Positions 24,895 through 32,843 of a stretch of 40,845 nucleotides of DNA are shown here, piece after piece (the stretch's first letter is position 1; every line of letters starts with the position of its first letter). Below the pieces are notes generated by a model. That model was not told the DNA's origin, did no database searches, and was given only the letters and a program-made list of their open reading frames with translations. Made by a program: the position numbers and the translations under genes. The stretch comes from an uncultured Cytophagaceae bacterium. Lineage in GTDB: Bacteria > Bacteroidota > Bacteroidia > Cytophagales > Spirosomataceae. The stretch is taken from the NCBI GenBank assembly GCA_903933935.1, contig CAIZMB010000113.1, forward strand, positions 1-40,845, in the 5' to 3' direction.

Positions 24895-24929
24895 AGAACA
24901 CTGTCGAATTCCGTGGAATAATTAAATTT

Positions 24930-25799
24930 ATGAAGGCTTTATTATTAAAAGTTTCTCCTCAGTCGCTTCGCTCCTTTAGCATTCGACGAGACAATGTTAG
25001 TTATTTTTATAATCAATATCATTACCATCCGGAAATAGAACTATTATTTATTGATAAAGGAACAGGCACTCAGTTTGTGGGCGACAGTATCCAACGTTTT
25101 CAGGATGGCGACCTACTTTTAATCGGGTCAAATTGTCCTCATTATTTGAGAAGTGATAATATCTATTTTCAAGGCAATCCCGATTTAGGAGTATCCGCAG
25201 TTGTGATCCATTTTGATCCAGCAATTTTTGGACCTAATTTTTTCGAACTTGTTGAAAATAGATATGTCAAGCAGCTGCTTGAAAAATCAAAACTTGGCTT
25301 GCGAATTACGGGTAAAACCAAAACCGCTATTGTCAAGCAAATGCTTCATATGCTCGAAGACACAAAAAGCAACCTTATTCTTGAGCTTCTTAAATTATTA
25401 GATCCCCTCTCACAAAGCTCAGAAATCGAAATGTTAGCGACCCGAATTTTAGAGCATAATCCGAGCGATAAAGAAACGGCCAGATTAAATTCGATCTACA
25501 ATTTTTCTGCTAAACATTTTAAACGTAAAATAACGATTGAGGAAATTGCCGAGGTGGCCAACCTAAGTTCCAATTCATTTTGTCGGTATTTCAAAAATAG
25601 AACTCGGAAACACTTTTCCCATTTCTTGAACGAAATACGTGTTGAGTATGCCTGTAAATTAATTAAGGAAAATCAATTCCAAGTAACTCAAGTCTGCTAT
25701 GAAGCTGGATTCAATAATTTCCCAAACTTTAATAATGCATTTAAAAAGATTACTGGCAAAACACCCTTACAATATTCAAAAGAGTTTATAGTAAGTTAA
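24930..25799 (+). CDS. AraC-family transcriptional regulator
   Basis: This 289-residue regulator is transcribed away from susC. The N-terminal cupin-like sensor domain spans about residues 20-110 (YHYHPEIELLFIDKGTGTQFVGD and then DGDLLLIGSNCPHYL). The C-terminal AraC double helix-turn-helix spans about 190-289, with KITIEEIAEVANLSSNSFCRYFKNRT as the first HTH and FQVTQVCYEAGFNNFPNFNNAFKKITGKTPLQY as the second, including the family signature. Cytosolic AraC proteins with this cupin usually bind a small sugar or sugar acid released by the locus. Divergent placement next to susC indicates that it controls the SusCD unit, probably through the repeats at 24849-24894. The 5' region also has a small ATTCC-GT-GGAAT palindrome at 24908-24919. 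Confidence 0.93.
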   Translation: MKALLLKVSPQSLRSFSIRRDNVSYFYNQYHYHPEIELLFIDKGTGTQFVGDSIQRFQDGDLLLIGSNCPHYLRSDNIYFQGNPDLGVSAVVIHFDPAIFGPNFFELVENRYVKQLLEKSKLGLRITGKTKTAIVKQMLHMLEDTKSNLILELLKLLDPLSQSSEIEMLATRILEHNPSDKETARLNSIYNFSAKHFKRKITIEEIAEVANLSSNSFCRYFKNRTRKHFSHFLNEIRVEYACKLIKENQFQVTQVCYEAGFNNFPNFNNAFKKITGKTPLQYSKEFIVS

Positions 25800-25880
25800 T
25801 TTGAAAATAAATAAACTAAAAAATAGTTGTGTAAATTTGACCCACCTAATTTCAATACACCCCCATTTACTCCTTTTAAC

Positions 25881-27167
25881 ATGAAACATTTTACGCTCAT
25901 ACTTATTCTACTTACTTTTTTTTGCCGCGCACAAGAAATCAAAGTCATTCGCGGACCGTACTTGCAAAACTTCACTCCCAATTCGGGCGTGGTTCGTTGG
26001 CGCACCGACATCGCAGCTAATAGCCAAGTGATTTATGGCAACAGCCCAAGCCAACTAAACCAATCGGTCAAAGACGAAAACCTACTCACTGAGCATGAAG
26101 TGGAAATCAAAAACTTAAGCCCAGGAAAAAAATACTTTTACGCGATCATTTCCGCAGGAACTAAAGTGGGTGGCGACGAAACCCATTATTTTAATACGGT
26201 ACCTAAAGCGGGCTCCACCAAGCCGGTACGGATTTGGGCCTTAGGAGATTTTGGAAATAGTTCGAAAAACCAAGCAGACGTCCGCGACGCGATGTTCAAT
26301 GCGACAAAAACACATAAGCCAGACGCTTGGATTTGGATGGGCGATAATGCCTATAGCAATGGAAAAGAAGAAGAATACCAAAACCATGTATTCAGAGTGT
26401 ACCAAGATACTTTCTTTAAAAATCTACCTGTTTGGCCGTCACCGGGCAACCATGATTATGCAGGAAAACATAATCCTGCTTTGCCTCCCTATTTTAAAAT
26501 ATTTACCATGCCTACCAAAGGCGAAAATGGGGGATTGCCTTCTGGAACGGAATCTTTTTATTCATTCAACTATGGAAATGTGCATTTAATTTCGCTCGAC
26601 AGTGAAGCGATGGAAACTGACAGCAGCTACTTATATAATGAAAATGGGAAACAAGCGGCTTGGTTAAAAAAGGATTTAGAGGCAAATAAATTGCCTTGGA
26701 CGATTGTATACTGGCATAAACCTCCCTATTCAAAAGCATCTCATGATTCCGATACCGAGATTTGGATGTATAAAGTCAGAGAAAATATCACCCCTATTTT
26801 AGAGAAATATAAAGTTGATTTAGTGATCTGTGGCCATAGTCACGGATACGAAAGAAATCATCCGATGGTCGGACATACGGGCAAAAGCGCTACCTACGAC
26901 CCTAGCATTCATAAAAAAGCAAATGAAGTTGCTCCTAATCAATACGTAGTCAAAAAAGGAGAAGGCCAAGGAACCATTTACATCGTCAACGGATCTGGAG
27001 GCCAATTGGGCGGCAAGCAAAAAGACTATCCTTTAAAGTCTTCCGTTTACTCGAACGTCACCGAGGGAGGTTCTATGTTGATCGATGTAGTGAACAAAAA
27101 ATTAAACGCACAATGGATTTGTGCGGATGGAGTAGTGAGAGATATGTTCTCGATTGAGAAAAAATAA
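25881..27167 (+). CDS. Exported purple-acid-phosphatase-like metallophosphoesterase
   Basis: This is 428 residues from the ATG at 25881, which begins a good signal peptide (MKHFTLILILLTFFCRAQ); the longer open frame from 25827 adds a proline-rich leader that does not look like protein. Residues about 22-110 form a fibronectin-like N-terminal domain. The metallophosphatase domain follows, with ALGDFGNSS, WMGDNAYSNG, PSPGNHDYAG, WHKPPYS and CGHSHGYERN supplying the di-metal ligands in the usual order. The tyrosine of GDNAY matches the purple acid phosphatase metal-ligand tyrosine. It hydrolyses phosphomonoesters outside the cytoplasm, probably for phosphate scavenging. It ends directly against the convergent polysaccharide deacetylase gene with no intergenic base. 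Confidence 0.93.
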   Translation: MKHFTLILILLTFFCRAQEIKVIRGPYLQNFTPNSGVVRWRTDIAANSQVIYGNSPSQLNQSVKDENLLTEHEVEIKNLSPGKKYFYAIISAGTKVGGDETHYFNTVPKAGSTKPVRIWALGDFGNSSKNQADVRDAMFNATKTHKPDAWIWMGDNAYSNGKEEEYQNHVFRVYQDTFFKNLPVWPSPGNHDYAGKHNPALPPYFKIFTMPTKGENGGLPSGTESFYSFNYGNVHLISLDSEAMETDSSYLYNENGKQAAWLKKDLEANKLPWTIVYWHKPPYSKASHDSDTEIWMYKVRENITPILEKYKVDLVICGHSHGYERNHPMVGHTGKSATYDPSIHKKANEVAPNQYVVKKGEGQGTIYIVNGSGGQLGGKQKDYPLKSSVYSNVTEGGSMLIDVVNKKLNAQWICADGVVRDMFSIEKK

Positions 27168-27959
27168 TTAATGCTTTAAATATTTTGTGACCTCCCTTAC
27201 CGGAGCGATCCAAATGCCATGTTGGGGATCTTGTGCATAACGTATCAGATCTTCCAACATGCTTAATCTAGTTGTTTGATTTCCTCCCTTGCCCATTTCG
27301 TGGCCAGCTAACACAAGCCAATACCCCTTGTCGCTCGCATCTTTGATCATCGGCAATATCTCATCGAAATTCTTGCCATCCATTTCTACTCCGGTCAATT
27401 GGGCCATATTTAAATACGCGGGATCATTAGGTGCTTCATCTCGCCAGCCTCGCCCCGAGCTAAATATTTGGTAAACGAGAGGCACATAGCTTTGCGTTTT
27501 TTCATTGTTGCCCACAAACTTCTGCCCACACGGATAGGCAAAAGACTCCGGTTTTATCCCAATCATTTGATGCAATTGTTCATTCGACTCGACTAATTCT
27601 TTTTGCATCTTTTCCAAAGTATACTCCTCTAAAGCTCTGTTTCTAGACCAAGCGAAATTACCAGAGCAAGGATGTAAGCTCGAATGATTTCCTATTTCAT
27701 GGCCATTCTCCGCCGCTTTTTTCCAAAGTGCTACGTTTTTTTCAATGGCGATTGGCATTACATATAAAGTAGCCTTTACTCCGTATTTATCTAAAAGCGC
27801 CGTTCCTCCATTCACCTGACTGCCTCGGCCATCATCAAAAGTCAAACTCAATGCCATCTTTTTGCCTTTTGGCCAAATCACTTTATTTTGAGCTTTCAGA
27901 GAAAGCTGCATGCTAAAGATTAGTAAACTTGCAAACGCGCTGATCAATAAATTTTTCAT
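27168..27959 (-). CDS. Exported polysaccharide deacetylase (NodB homology domain)
   Basis: This 263-residue protein has a signal peptide (MKNLLISAFASLLIFSMQLSLKAQ) and a NodB domain. The catalytic motifs are SLTFDDGRG (motif 1, the general base and metal aspartates), GHEIGNHSSLHP (motif 2, metal histidines) and ESFAYPCGQ (motif 3). LVLAGHEMGKGG near the end supplies the late histidine. It removes acetyl groups from an acetylated glycan in the periplasm or cell wall. It lies 10 bases downstream of the SGNH hydrolase gene, itself ATGA-coupled to an unknown membrane protein, so the three probably act together on an acylated sugar. The substrate is not identifiable. Confidence 0.92.
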   Translation of the reverse strand: MKNLLISAFASLLIFSMQLSLKAQNKVIWPKGKKMALSLTFDDGRGSQVNGGTALLDKYGVKATLYVMPIAIEKNVALWKKAAENGHEIGNHSSLHPCSGNFAWSRNRALEEYTLEKMQKELVESNEQLHQMIGIKPESFAYPCGQKFVGNNEKTQSYVPLVYQIFSSGRGWRDEAPNDPAYLNMAQLTGVEMDGKNFDEILPMIKDASDKGYWLVLAGHEMGKGGNQTTRLSMLEDLIRYAQDPQHGIWIAPVREVTKYLKH

Positions 27960-27969
27960 ATGCCTTTAT

Positions 27970-28884
27970 TTATGGGGTAAATTCTTTTATTTTTTTCATC
28001 AAATCCGCCGCTTTTAATTTCGCGTCTGACATAGGTATTCCCATTTTCATTTCGGGTCTTTTATGACCTGTTTGTGTTAGCCAAGAATCTTTTAAGATGT
28101 TATGACGCTCCACCACTAGGTCAAAAAACGCCTTCGGGTCTTTCATGGGTTCAAGCATTTCCTCAACAGAATTCATACGGTTTATTTTTTTCGCGCCCAA
28201 ATACCTTAAAATTTCTTTGGCCATGATCCAGTGCCCTTGGTCGCCAGGATGAACACCATCTTTAGAGATTCGAAAATTAGCCTCCTTTTTTACTTCGGCA
28301 TTTAAGTACTTTTGAAGCGCCGTGTGGGTGTCAATGACTTTCCAATTTTTTTCCTGGGTCAGCCAATGTGAATATTCATCCAGCACCTTCCCATAACCTA
28401 TATTTTCATTGGGTTTTTCTTCATACAAAGAAGGGGTTATGTGAATAATTTTGGCGCCAGAAAATACCACTTGGTCGTGCATCCAACAAATACCCTCTTT
28501 GAATTTTAGAAATCTTGCTGAATCCAAAGGAAGATAAATTCCATCATTCATTCCATAAGTCGCGAATACTAAATCGGGTTTTATTTGTTCTAATACTCGG
28601 GCCAATCGCTCATGTAAATCAGGCCTAGGAAAACGCCCGCTGGCATGTCCGTCTTCCGACAAGCCTGATACCGTTTCACTAGGTAAACCCACATTGTAAA
28701 TGTCAATTTCTTGATTCGGAAATTTTGCTCGCTGGTACGCCTCAATAATCTGAACATACCTCCCCGCATAAGTGATGCTATTCCCAATAAAAAGCACACG
28801 CTTGGGATTTCCCGGAAAAATTTGCGCTTGGGCCGAAAGGCCCACGAAAAATAATACGACCAAATGTAAGCGCTTCCCCATCAT
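27970..28884 (-). CDS. Exported SGNH/GDSL-family hydrolase
   Basis: This 304-residue esterase-type protein has a signal peptide (MMGKRLHLVVLFFVGLSAQA). The SGNH blocks are in order: LFIGNSITYAG (block I, nucleophile S36), YNVGLPSETVSG (block II glycine), TYGMNDG (block III asparagine) and KDGVHPGDQGH (block V aspartate and histidine). It is likely to remove acyl groups from a carbohydrate in the periplasm. Its start overlaps the stop of the upstream polytopic membrane gene in an ATGA at 28881-28884, and it precedes the polysaccharide deacetylase by 10 bases. The pairing of an O-esterase-type and an N-deacetylase-type enzyme suggests stepwise deacylation, which is an inference. Confidence 0.92.
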   Translation of the reverse strand: MMGKRLHLVVLFFVGLSAQAQIFPGNPKRVLFIGNSITYAGRYVQIIEAYQRAKFPNQEIDIYNVGLPSETVSGLSEDGHASGRFPRPDLHERLARVLEQIKPDLVFATYGMNDGIYLPLDSARFLKFKEGICWMHDQVVFSGAKIIHITPSLYEEKPNENIGYGKVLDEYSHWLTQEKNWKVIDTHTALQKYLNAEVKKEANFRISKDGVHPGDQGHWIMAKEILRYLGAKKINRMNSVEEMLEPMKDPKAFFDLVVERHNILKDSWLTQTGHKRPEMKMGIPMSDAKLKAADLMKKIKEFTP

Positions 28885-30179
28885 TTTTTCAACGTATCGA
28901 CCACCACTGGTTCCGCCCCAAACCTCTTTTTTGCACCCTTGATTTCACCATGAGAATTTACGGCAATGGCCGCCAGAATTCCAATGAATACTAAAACCAA
29001 AACTGAGTTTTTTATCCCTGTGGCAAGCTTTAAATCGCGCGGATTGATTTCGGGTTCTGTGCGATCTATGAGAAAAAATATGACCACAAAATTAACGAGG
29101 TATAAATATTGTTCTACGCGGTATATACTGATAAATGCCCCAGTAATTAGGAAACTTAAGGTAATATATAAGGCCCAATGTCCAAAGAAAAAGGTCTTTA
29201 TCTCTCGGTAATCCAAGGTTTCAAATTTCTTAAATCTAAGGATCCAATACACCCCTGCGCCAACAATTAATACTACGGAACCCCAAATGACCCCATCATA
29301 AAAGGCGTAATTATCTATCGGCAATAATTTGACAAACGTAGATTGGATTCGCTCCCACTCGAAATTTTGTTGCCACATAATGACAGGAATTATGAGCACC
29401 AACATGATCAATTGGAATACCTGGTTTTTTGTTGGCGCCGGTTTCTCTTTCCCCCAATCGCTGGTCAACGTACCATAGGCTAATCCAAGCCCGCCAAAGA
29501 ATCCTAAGGAATACTCCATGACATTCCAAAAATTAAAATGAATCTCAGTGGTTTGACCTAATACTTGGAGAAAGTTGCCAAAGGCAAAACCAAAACCACC
29601 CCCTAAACCAGAAAAAATGGCGACCCGGAGGGCCGACTTCTTTTTTCCTCGAATCATATTCCAAGTTAACGCAACCGCCATACCCAAACACACAGCCCAT
29701 ACTTCTGAACGCGGAGGCGTCATGTTAAAACCAAATTGTTCAACGAGAAAGAAATAAAAAATGATTCCACCGGCGGTCATTTCTAAGATCAATTTTGGCC
29801 ATTTGATTGGCTTTTTAATCGTATTTGAAAGGCCTAATCCGAATAGCCCTCCCCCTAAAAATCCATATAAACCACCGATCACAAATAACATCGATAAGCC
29901 ATAAAATACATTGGGCCAGTCACTTCCTCGGCCATAGCCTACCACCATGCCATAGCTCATCATGCCACCCAATCCCCAACCTAAAGCACCTGCTAAGACC
30001 ACTGAAAAAGATTTTGCTAACCAATCTTTTCTTTTCACAACTAAAAGAGTGGCTAAAGATCCTATTCCGCCAGCCCAGGCCGCACCATGTTCGTGACCAA
30101 ATTGGCCTCTAATCGCCCAGGCAGTCCCTAGCGACATCGCTACGACCAGCATACTTAAATATAATTGATTTGATTTCAT
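28881..30179 (-). CDS. Polytopic membrane protein of unknown function
   Basis: This is about 432 residues from the ATG at 30177-30179 (MKSNQLYLSMLVVAMSLGTA); the frame is open for 20 more codons upstream but these look non-coding. About ten to twelve hydrophobic helices cover most of the protein. A charged motif AIRGQFGHEHGAAWAGG sits right after the first helix, and glycine-rich segments (LGWGLGGMMSYGMVVGYG, GLGGGFGFAFGN, GFFGGLGLAYG) suggest packed helices as in a transporter or membrane-bound enzyme. I cannot assign a family. The ATGA overlap with the SGNH hydrolase gene and the following deacetylase gene argue for a shared role in an envelope or imported acylated sugar. Confidence 0.8.
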   Translation of the reverse strand: MKSNQLYLSMLVVAMSLGTAWAIRGQFGHEHGAAWAGGIGSLATLLVVKRKDWLAKSFSVVLAGALGWGLGGMMSYGMVVGYGRGSDWPNVFYGLSMLFVIGGLYGFLGGGLFGLGLSNTIKKPIKWPKLILEMTAGGIIFYFFLVEQFGFNMTPPRSEVWAVCLGMAVALTWNMIRGKKKSALRVAIFSGLGGGFGFAFGNFLQVLGQTTEIHFNFWNVMEYSLGFFGGLGLAYGTLTSDWGKEKPAPTKNQVFQLIMLVLIIPVIMWQQNFEWERIQSTFVKLLPIDNYAFYDGVIWGSVVLIVGAGVYWILRFKKFETLDYREIKTFFFGHWALYITLSFLITGAFISIYRVEQYLYLVNFVVIFFLIDRTEPEINPRDLKLATGIKNSVLVLVFIGILAAIAVNSHGEIKGAKKRFGAEPVVVDTLKK

Positions 30180-30267
30180 TGAGTTAACAGGTTTATATCG
30201 TAAACATAGGAAATTTTTACGGGTAGCGCAATTTGTCAATTTTCAATAATTAAAAAATAAAAATGAA

Positions 30268-30275
30268 TACTTTTG
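30268..30275 (+). promoter_or_regulatory. Candidate Bacteroidota -7 promoter element (TACTTTTG)
   Basis: TACTTTTG matches the TAnnTTTG consensus of the Bacteroidota primary sigma factor and lies 15 bases before the DUF3472 start. The nearest upstream TTTG (30232-30235) is 32 bases away, too far for a normal -33 element, and the leader would be very short, so this is tentative. Confidence 0.3.
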
Positions 30276-30290
30276 GATTTTAATTGACCT

Positions 30291-31601
30291 ATGAACAAGA
30301 ATATTTTACTAATCCTGTGTTTGATGTTTTCACTCTCGGCCACCGCCTGCGAACTGAATGATGCGCCGCAAATAAAGGCAATCCTATCAGATACCACGAC
30401 CATACCGCTAGGAGGAAATACATTTATTGAAACAAAAGGTGTGGCCAATGATGCCATCAGTGAGAGTGGAATTACAACTTGGTCCTCTGAAAAAAGTGCC
30501 TTTACTATTTATTTTAAAAATGAAAAAGCAAGAACCGGAGCGTTGTATCTAGCGCTATTGCCCGGGGAGTTTTCCAGTAAAATCAGATGTACTTTAGGGG
30601 GGCAATCTCTTGTAGTCCAACTGGCTAAATTTCAAAAGAATCCTGTATTTATTGGGAATTTCGTATTGCCTACGGGCTACCAAAAACTAGTTTTAGAGGG
30701 CATTTCTAAAGAAACAAATAATTTTGCAGCCATAAGTTCCTTAATCATCCTGACCCAAGAGTCTGGCGAATTTAGTTTCGTTAAAGACAATATTGATAAT
30801 CGGTATTACTGGGGCCGAAGGGGTCCATCCGTGCATTTGAGCTATACGATGCCGATGGAGAAAAATATCAAATGGTTTTATAATGAAGTGACTATTCCCA
30901 CGGGCCTAGATCCCATAGGTTCCTATTTTATGGCCAATGGATTTGCTGAGGGTTATTTCGGTTTTCAAGTAAATTCCGAAAATGAGAGGCGTATTTTGTT
31001 TTCTGTTTGGAGTCCATTTAAAACAGATAATCCTGCTGCTATCCCTGAGGATCAAAAAATCAAATTGCTAAAAAAGGGAGAAGGGGTTTATTCTGGCGAA
31101 TTTGGAAATGAGGGTTCTGGCGGACAAAGTTATTTGAGATATAAATGGGACGCGGGGAAGACGTATCAATTTTTAAATTCGGTCGAGCCGGATGGTTCTG
31201 GGTCCACAAATTATACCGCCTATTTCAAAGAATCTAGCTCACCTGATTGGTTACTCATCGCATCATTTAAGCGCCCAAAAACAGATACTTGGTATAAAAG
31301 ACCCCATTCGTTTGTCGAGAATTTCAACCCTAATTTTGGGCATATTCTAAGACAGGCGACCTATCAGAATCAATGGGTTTGTGATTCAAGTGGCGCATGG
31401 TTTGAATTAACAGAAGCAAAATTCACGGGTGACGATATTGCAAAACGAGGCTATAGAAAAGACTATGAAGGAGGGGAAAAAGCAGGGTTTTTTTACTTGC
31501 AGAATGGAGGGTTTTTTAATGGAATAGCATTATTAAATCAAATTTTTCAACGGGCTTCGGCAAATAAAAAGCCTATCATTGATTTCAAAAAATTACCTTA
31601 A
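30291..31601 (+). CDS. Exported DUF3472 protein (with DUF5077-like N-terminal domain)
   Basis: This 436-residue exported protein begins MNKNILLILCLMFSLSATAC, compatible with a signal peptide or a weak lipobox. Residues about 40-160 resemble the DUF5077 module (IPLGGNTFIETKGVANDAISESGITTW). The DUF3472 domain follows (about 180-420), recognised by HLSYTMPMEKNIKWFYNEVTIP, SYFMANGFAEGYFGFQVNS, GQSYLRYKWDAGKTYQFL and WLLIASFKRP. These proteins are beta-rich, exported and of unknown function, often next to glycan genes. Divergent from the membrane protein-SGNH-deacetylase operon, it could share that substrate. It is followed by the small VF530-type gene after an eight-base gap. Confidence 0.85.
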   Translation: MNKNILLILCLMFSLSATACELNDAPQIKAILSDTTTIPLGGNTFIETKGVANDAISESGITTWSSEKSAFTIYFKNEKARTGALYLALLPGEFSSKIRCTLGGQSLVVQLAKFQKNPVFIGNFVLPTGYQKLVLEGISKETNNFAAISSLIILTQESGEFSFVKDNIDNRYYWGRRGPSVHLSYTMPMEKNIKWFYNEVTIPTGLDPIGSYFMANGFAEGYFGFQVNSENERRILFSVWSPFKTDNPAAIPEDQKIKLLKKGEGVYSGEFGNEGSGGQSYLRYKWDAGKTYQFLNSVEPDGSGSTNYTAYFKESSSPDWLLIASFKRPKTDTWYKRPHSFVENFNPNFGHILRQATYQNQWVCDSSGAWFELTEAKFTGDDIAKRGYRKDYEGGEKAGFFYLQNGGFFNGIALLNQIFQRASANKKPIIDFKKLP

Positions 31602-31609
31602 TTTTGAAC

Positions 31610-31900
31610 ATGGAAGAAAAATCGAACGATCCTTTACATGGGAAAACTCTCGAAATGATTTTGACTGATTTAGTCGCTTTATATGGTTGGGATGAAATGT
31701 CAAAAAAGATTCGAATTAATTGTTTTTCGTTCGAGCCTAGCATTAAATCAAGTCTATCATTTTTGAGAAAAACGCCCTGGGCAAGACAGAAAGTTGAGGT
31801 GCTCTATGTCTGGTCTATCAAGAAAATCGCTAAGATGAAACTGGATGTGGACGCACATTCACCAGCCACGCAAATACCGCCGCCGTCAAAAACATCATGA
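31610..31900 (+). CDS. VF530-family (DUF2132) small protein
   Basis: This is 96 residues from the ATG at 31610; a TTG two codons earlier is also in frame. The core PLHGKTLEMILTDLVALYGWDEM and the IRINCFSFEPSIKSSLSFLRKTPWARQKVEVLYV segment are the VF530/DUF2132 signature. This small helical fold resembles DNA-binding proteins and is annotated as putatively DNA-binding. Its last 21 residues run past the usual domain end and overlap the 3' end of the convergent bile-acid-symporter gene by 71 bases. The overlap region is proline-rich and probably not structured. The function is not established. Confidence 0.85.
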   Translation: MEEKSNDPLHGKTLEMILTDLVALYGWDEMSKKIRINCFSFEPSIKSSLSFLRKTPWARQKVEVLYVWSIKKIAKMKLDVDAHSPATQIPPPSKTS

Positions 31901-32699
31901 TGCTATAGACTACCGCAGGTATCGTCATCGTTCCATTGCCGATCACATTCAGGGCAATGTAAATAGCCAAAGTCCCATTGTGAATCCCTATTTCCATACC
32001 GATAGCAATAGCTTGTTTTTGGGGAATTTTAAAAAATAGCGGAATATAATAGCCGACCAACAAACAAGAAATATTAAAAGTTAGGGCCGCTAGGCCTACG
32101 GTTTTGAGGTCGGCCAACAAATGATCCCGTTCGCGAAGGCCTGCTAAAATGATGATCAGCGCTAAAAAAATAGCAGAAATAATTTTAACAGGCCGCTCTA
32201 ATTTCTGGGTTATTTGGGGCGCGCGATTTCGGATGATCATCCCTAGGCCAACAGGCAAAATGACGACATAACATACTTCCAAAACTTTACTGAATTGCAA
32301 TGGGACATAGGTGTTTTGTTGTAAAAAATGGGCCATCGATACATTCACGATGACGGCGATTGAAAACACAGAAAAAAGACTATTCAAAGCGGTAAGGGTT
32401 ACGTTAAGCGCGACATCCCCCTTGGCGATATGGCTATAAAGATTGGCTGATGGACCACCCGGAGCTGCGGCTAATAGCATTAGGCCAACCGCCAATACCG
32501 GCGGGATACCCATCGCCTTGATGATTAAAAAACAGATGATGGGCAAGACAAACATTTGGCAAAAAAGCCCAATAATTACGGCTTTTGGAAAAAGATAAAC
32601 GCGTTTAAAGTCGGCCAAGGTTAGCGATAATCCCAGACCCATCATGATGAGCGAAAGGGCGAGGGGCATGAGGACTACGGACAAAAAATTAGATTGCAT
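31830..32699 (-). CDS. Bile acid:sodium symporter (SBF/BASS) family transporter
   Basis: This 289-residue inner-membrane protein with about nine to ten hydrophobic helices belongs to the bile acid:sodium symporter family. GLGLSLTLADFKRVYLFPKAVIIGL near the N-terminus and the LLAAAPGGPSANLYSHIAKGDVALNVTLTALNSL crossover region carry the family's sodium-binding features, and IGIHNGTLAIYIALNVIG is the second crossover helix region. Bacterial members carry organic anions such as pantoate, 2-keto acids or bile acids with sodium. The gene overlaps the convergent VF530 gene by 71 bases at its 3' end. The substrate here is unknown. Confidence 0.93.
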   Translation of the reverse strand: MQSNFLSVVLMPLALSLIMMGLGLSLTLADFKRVYLFPKAVIIGLFCQMFVLPIICFLIIKAMGIPPVLAVGLMLLAAAPGGPSANLYSHIAKGDVALNVTLTALNSLFSVFSIAVIVNVSMAHFLQQNTYVPLQFSKVLEVCYVVILPVGLGMIIRNRAPQITQKLERPVKIISAIFLALIIILAGLRERDHLLADLKTVGLAALTFNISCLLVGYYIPLFFKIPQKQAIAIGMEIGIHNGTLAIYIALNVIGNGTMTIPAVVYSIMMFLTAAVFAWLVNVRPHPVSS

Positions 32700-32758
32700 C
32701 CATTTTTATTTTGATGTAAATAAGCAATTAATTTTAGTTTAATGGATACGTGGGTTAA

Positions 32759-32836
32759 CTATTTTTCGGCCAATAACATTTTAATATCCTTCGTTAATTG
32801 TTCCATTTCTAATCCTAGGCTTCCATTATAAAAGCT
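32759..32836 (-). pseudogene. Possible remnant of a coding tail
   Basis: The minus strand holds 25 sense codons followed by TAG. Its translation begins SFYNGSLGLEMEQLTK and ends IKMLLAEK, which looks like a natural C-terminus. It has an in-frame TGA before it and no plausible long start (a 15-residue peptide from an internal ATG is possible). It may be the relic of a deleted gene between the symporter and PIG-L genes, or chance. Confidence 0.2.
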
Positions 32837-32843
32837 TCATAAA

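Noticed and set aside
25827-25880. Longer N-terminus for the metallophosphatase
   Set aside because: The added residues are proline- and phenylalanine-rich and precede a normal signal peptide at 25881.
30180-30239. Longer N-terminus for the unknown membrane protein
   Set aside because: The extra 20 codons lack coding character; the ATG at 30177-30179 directly precedes a membrane segment.
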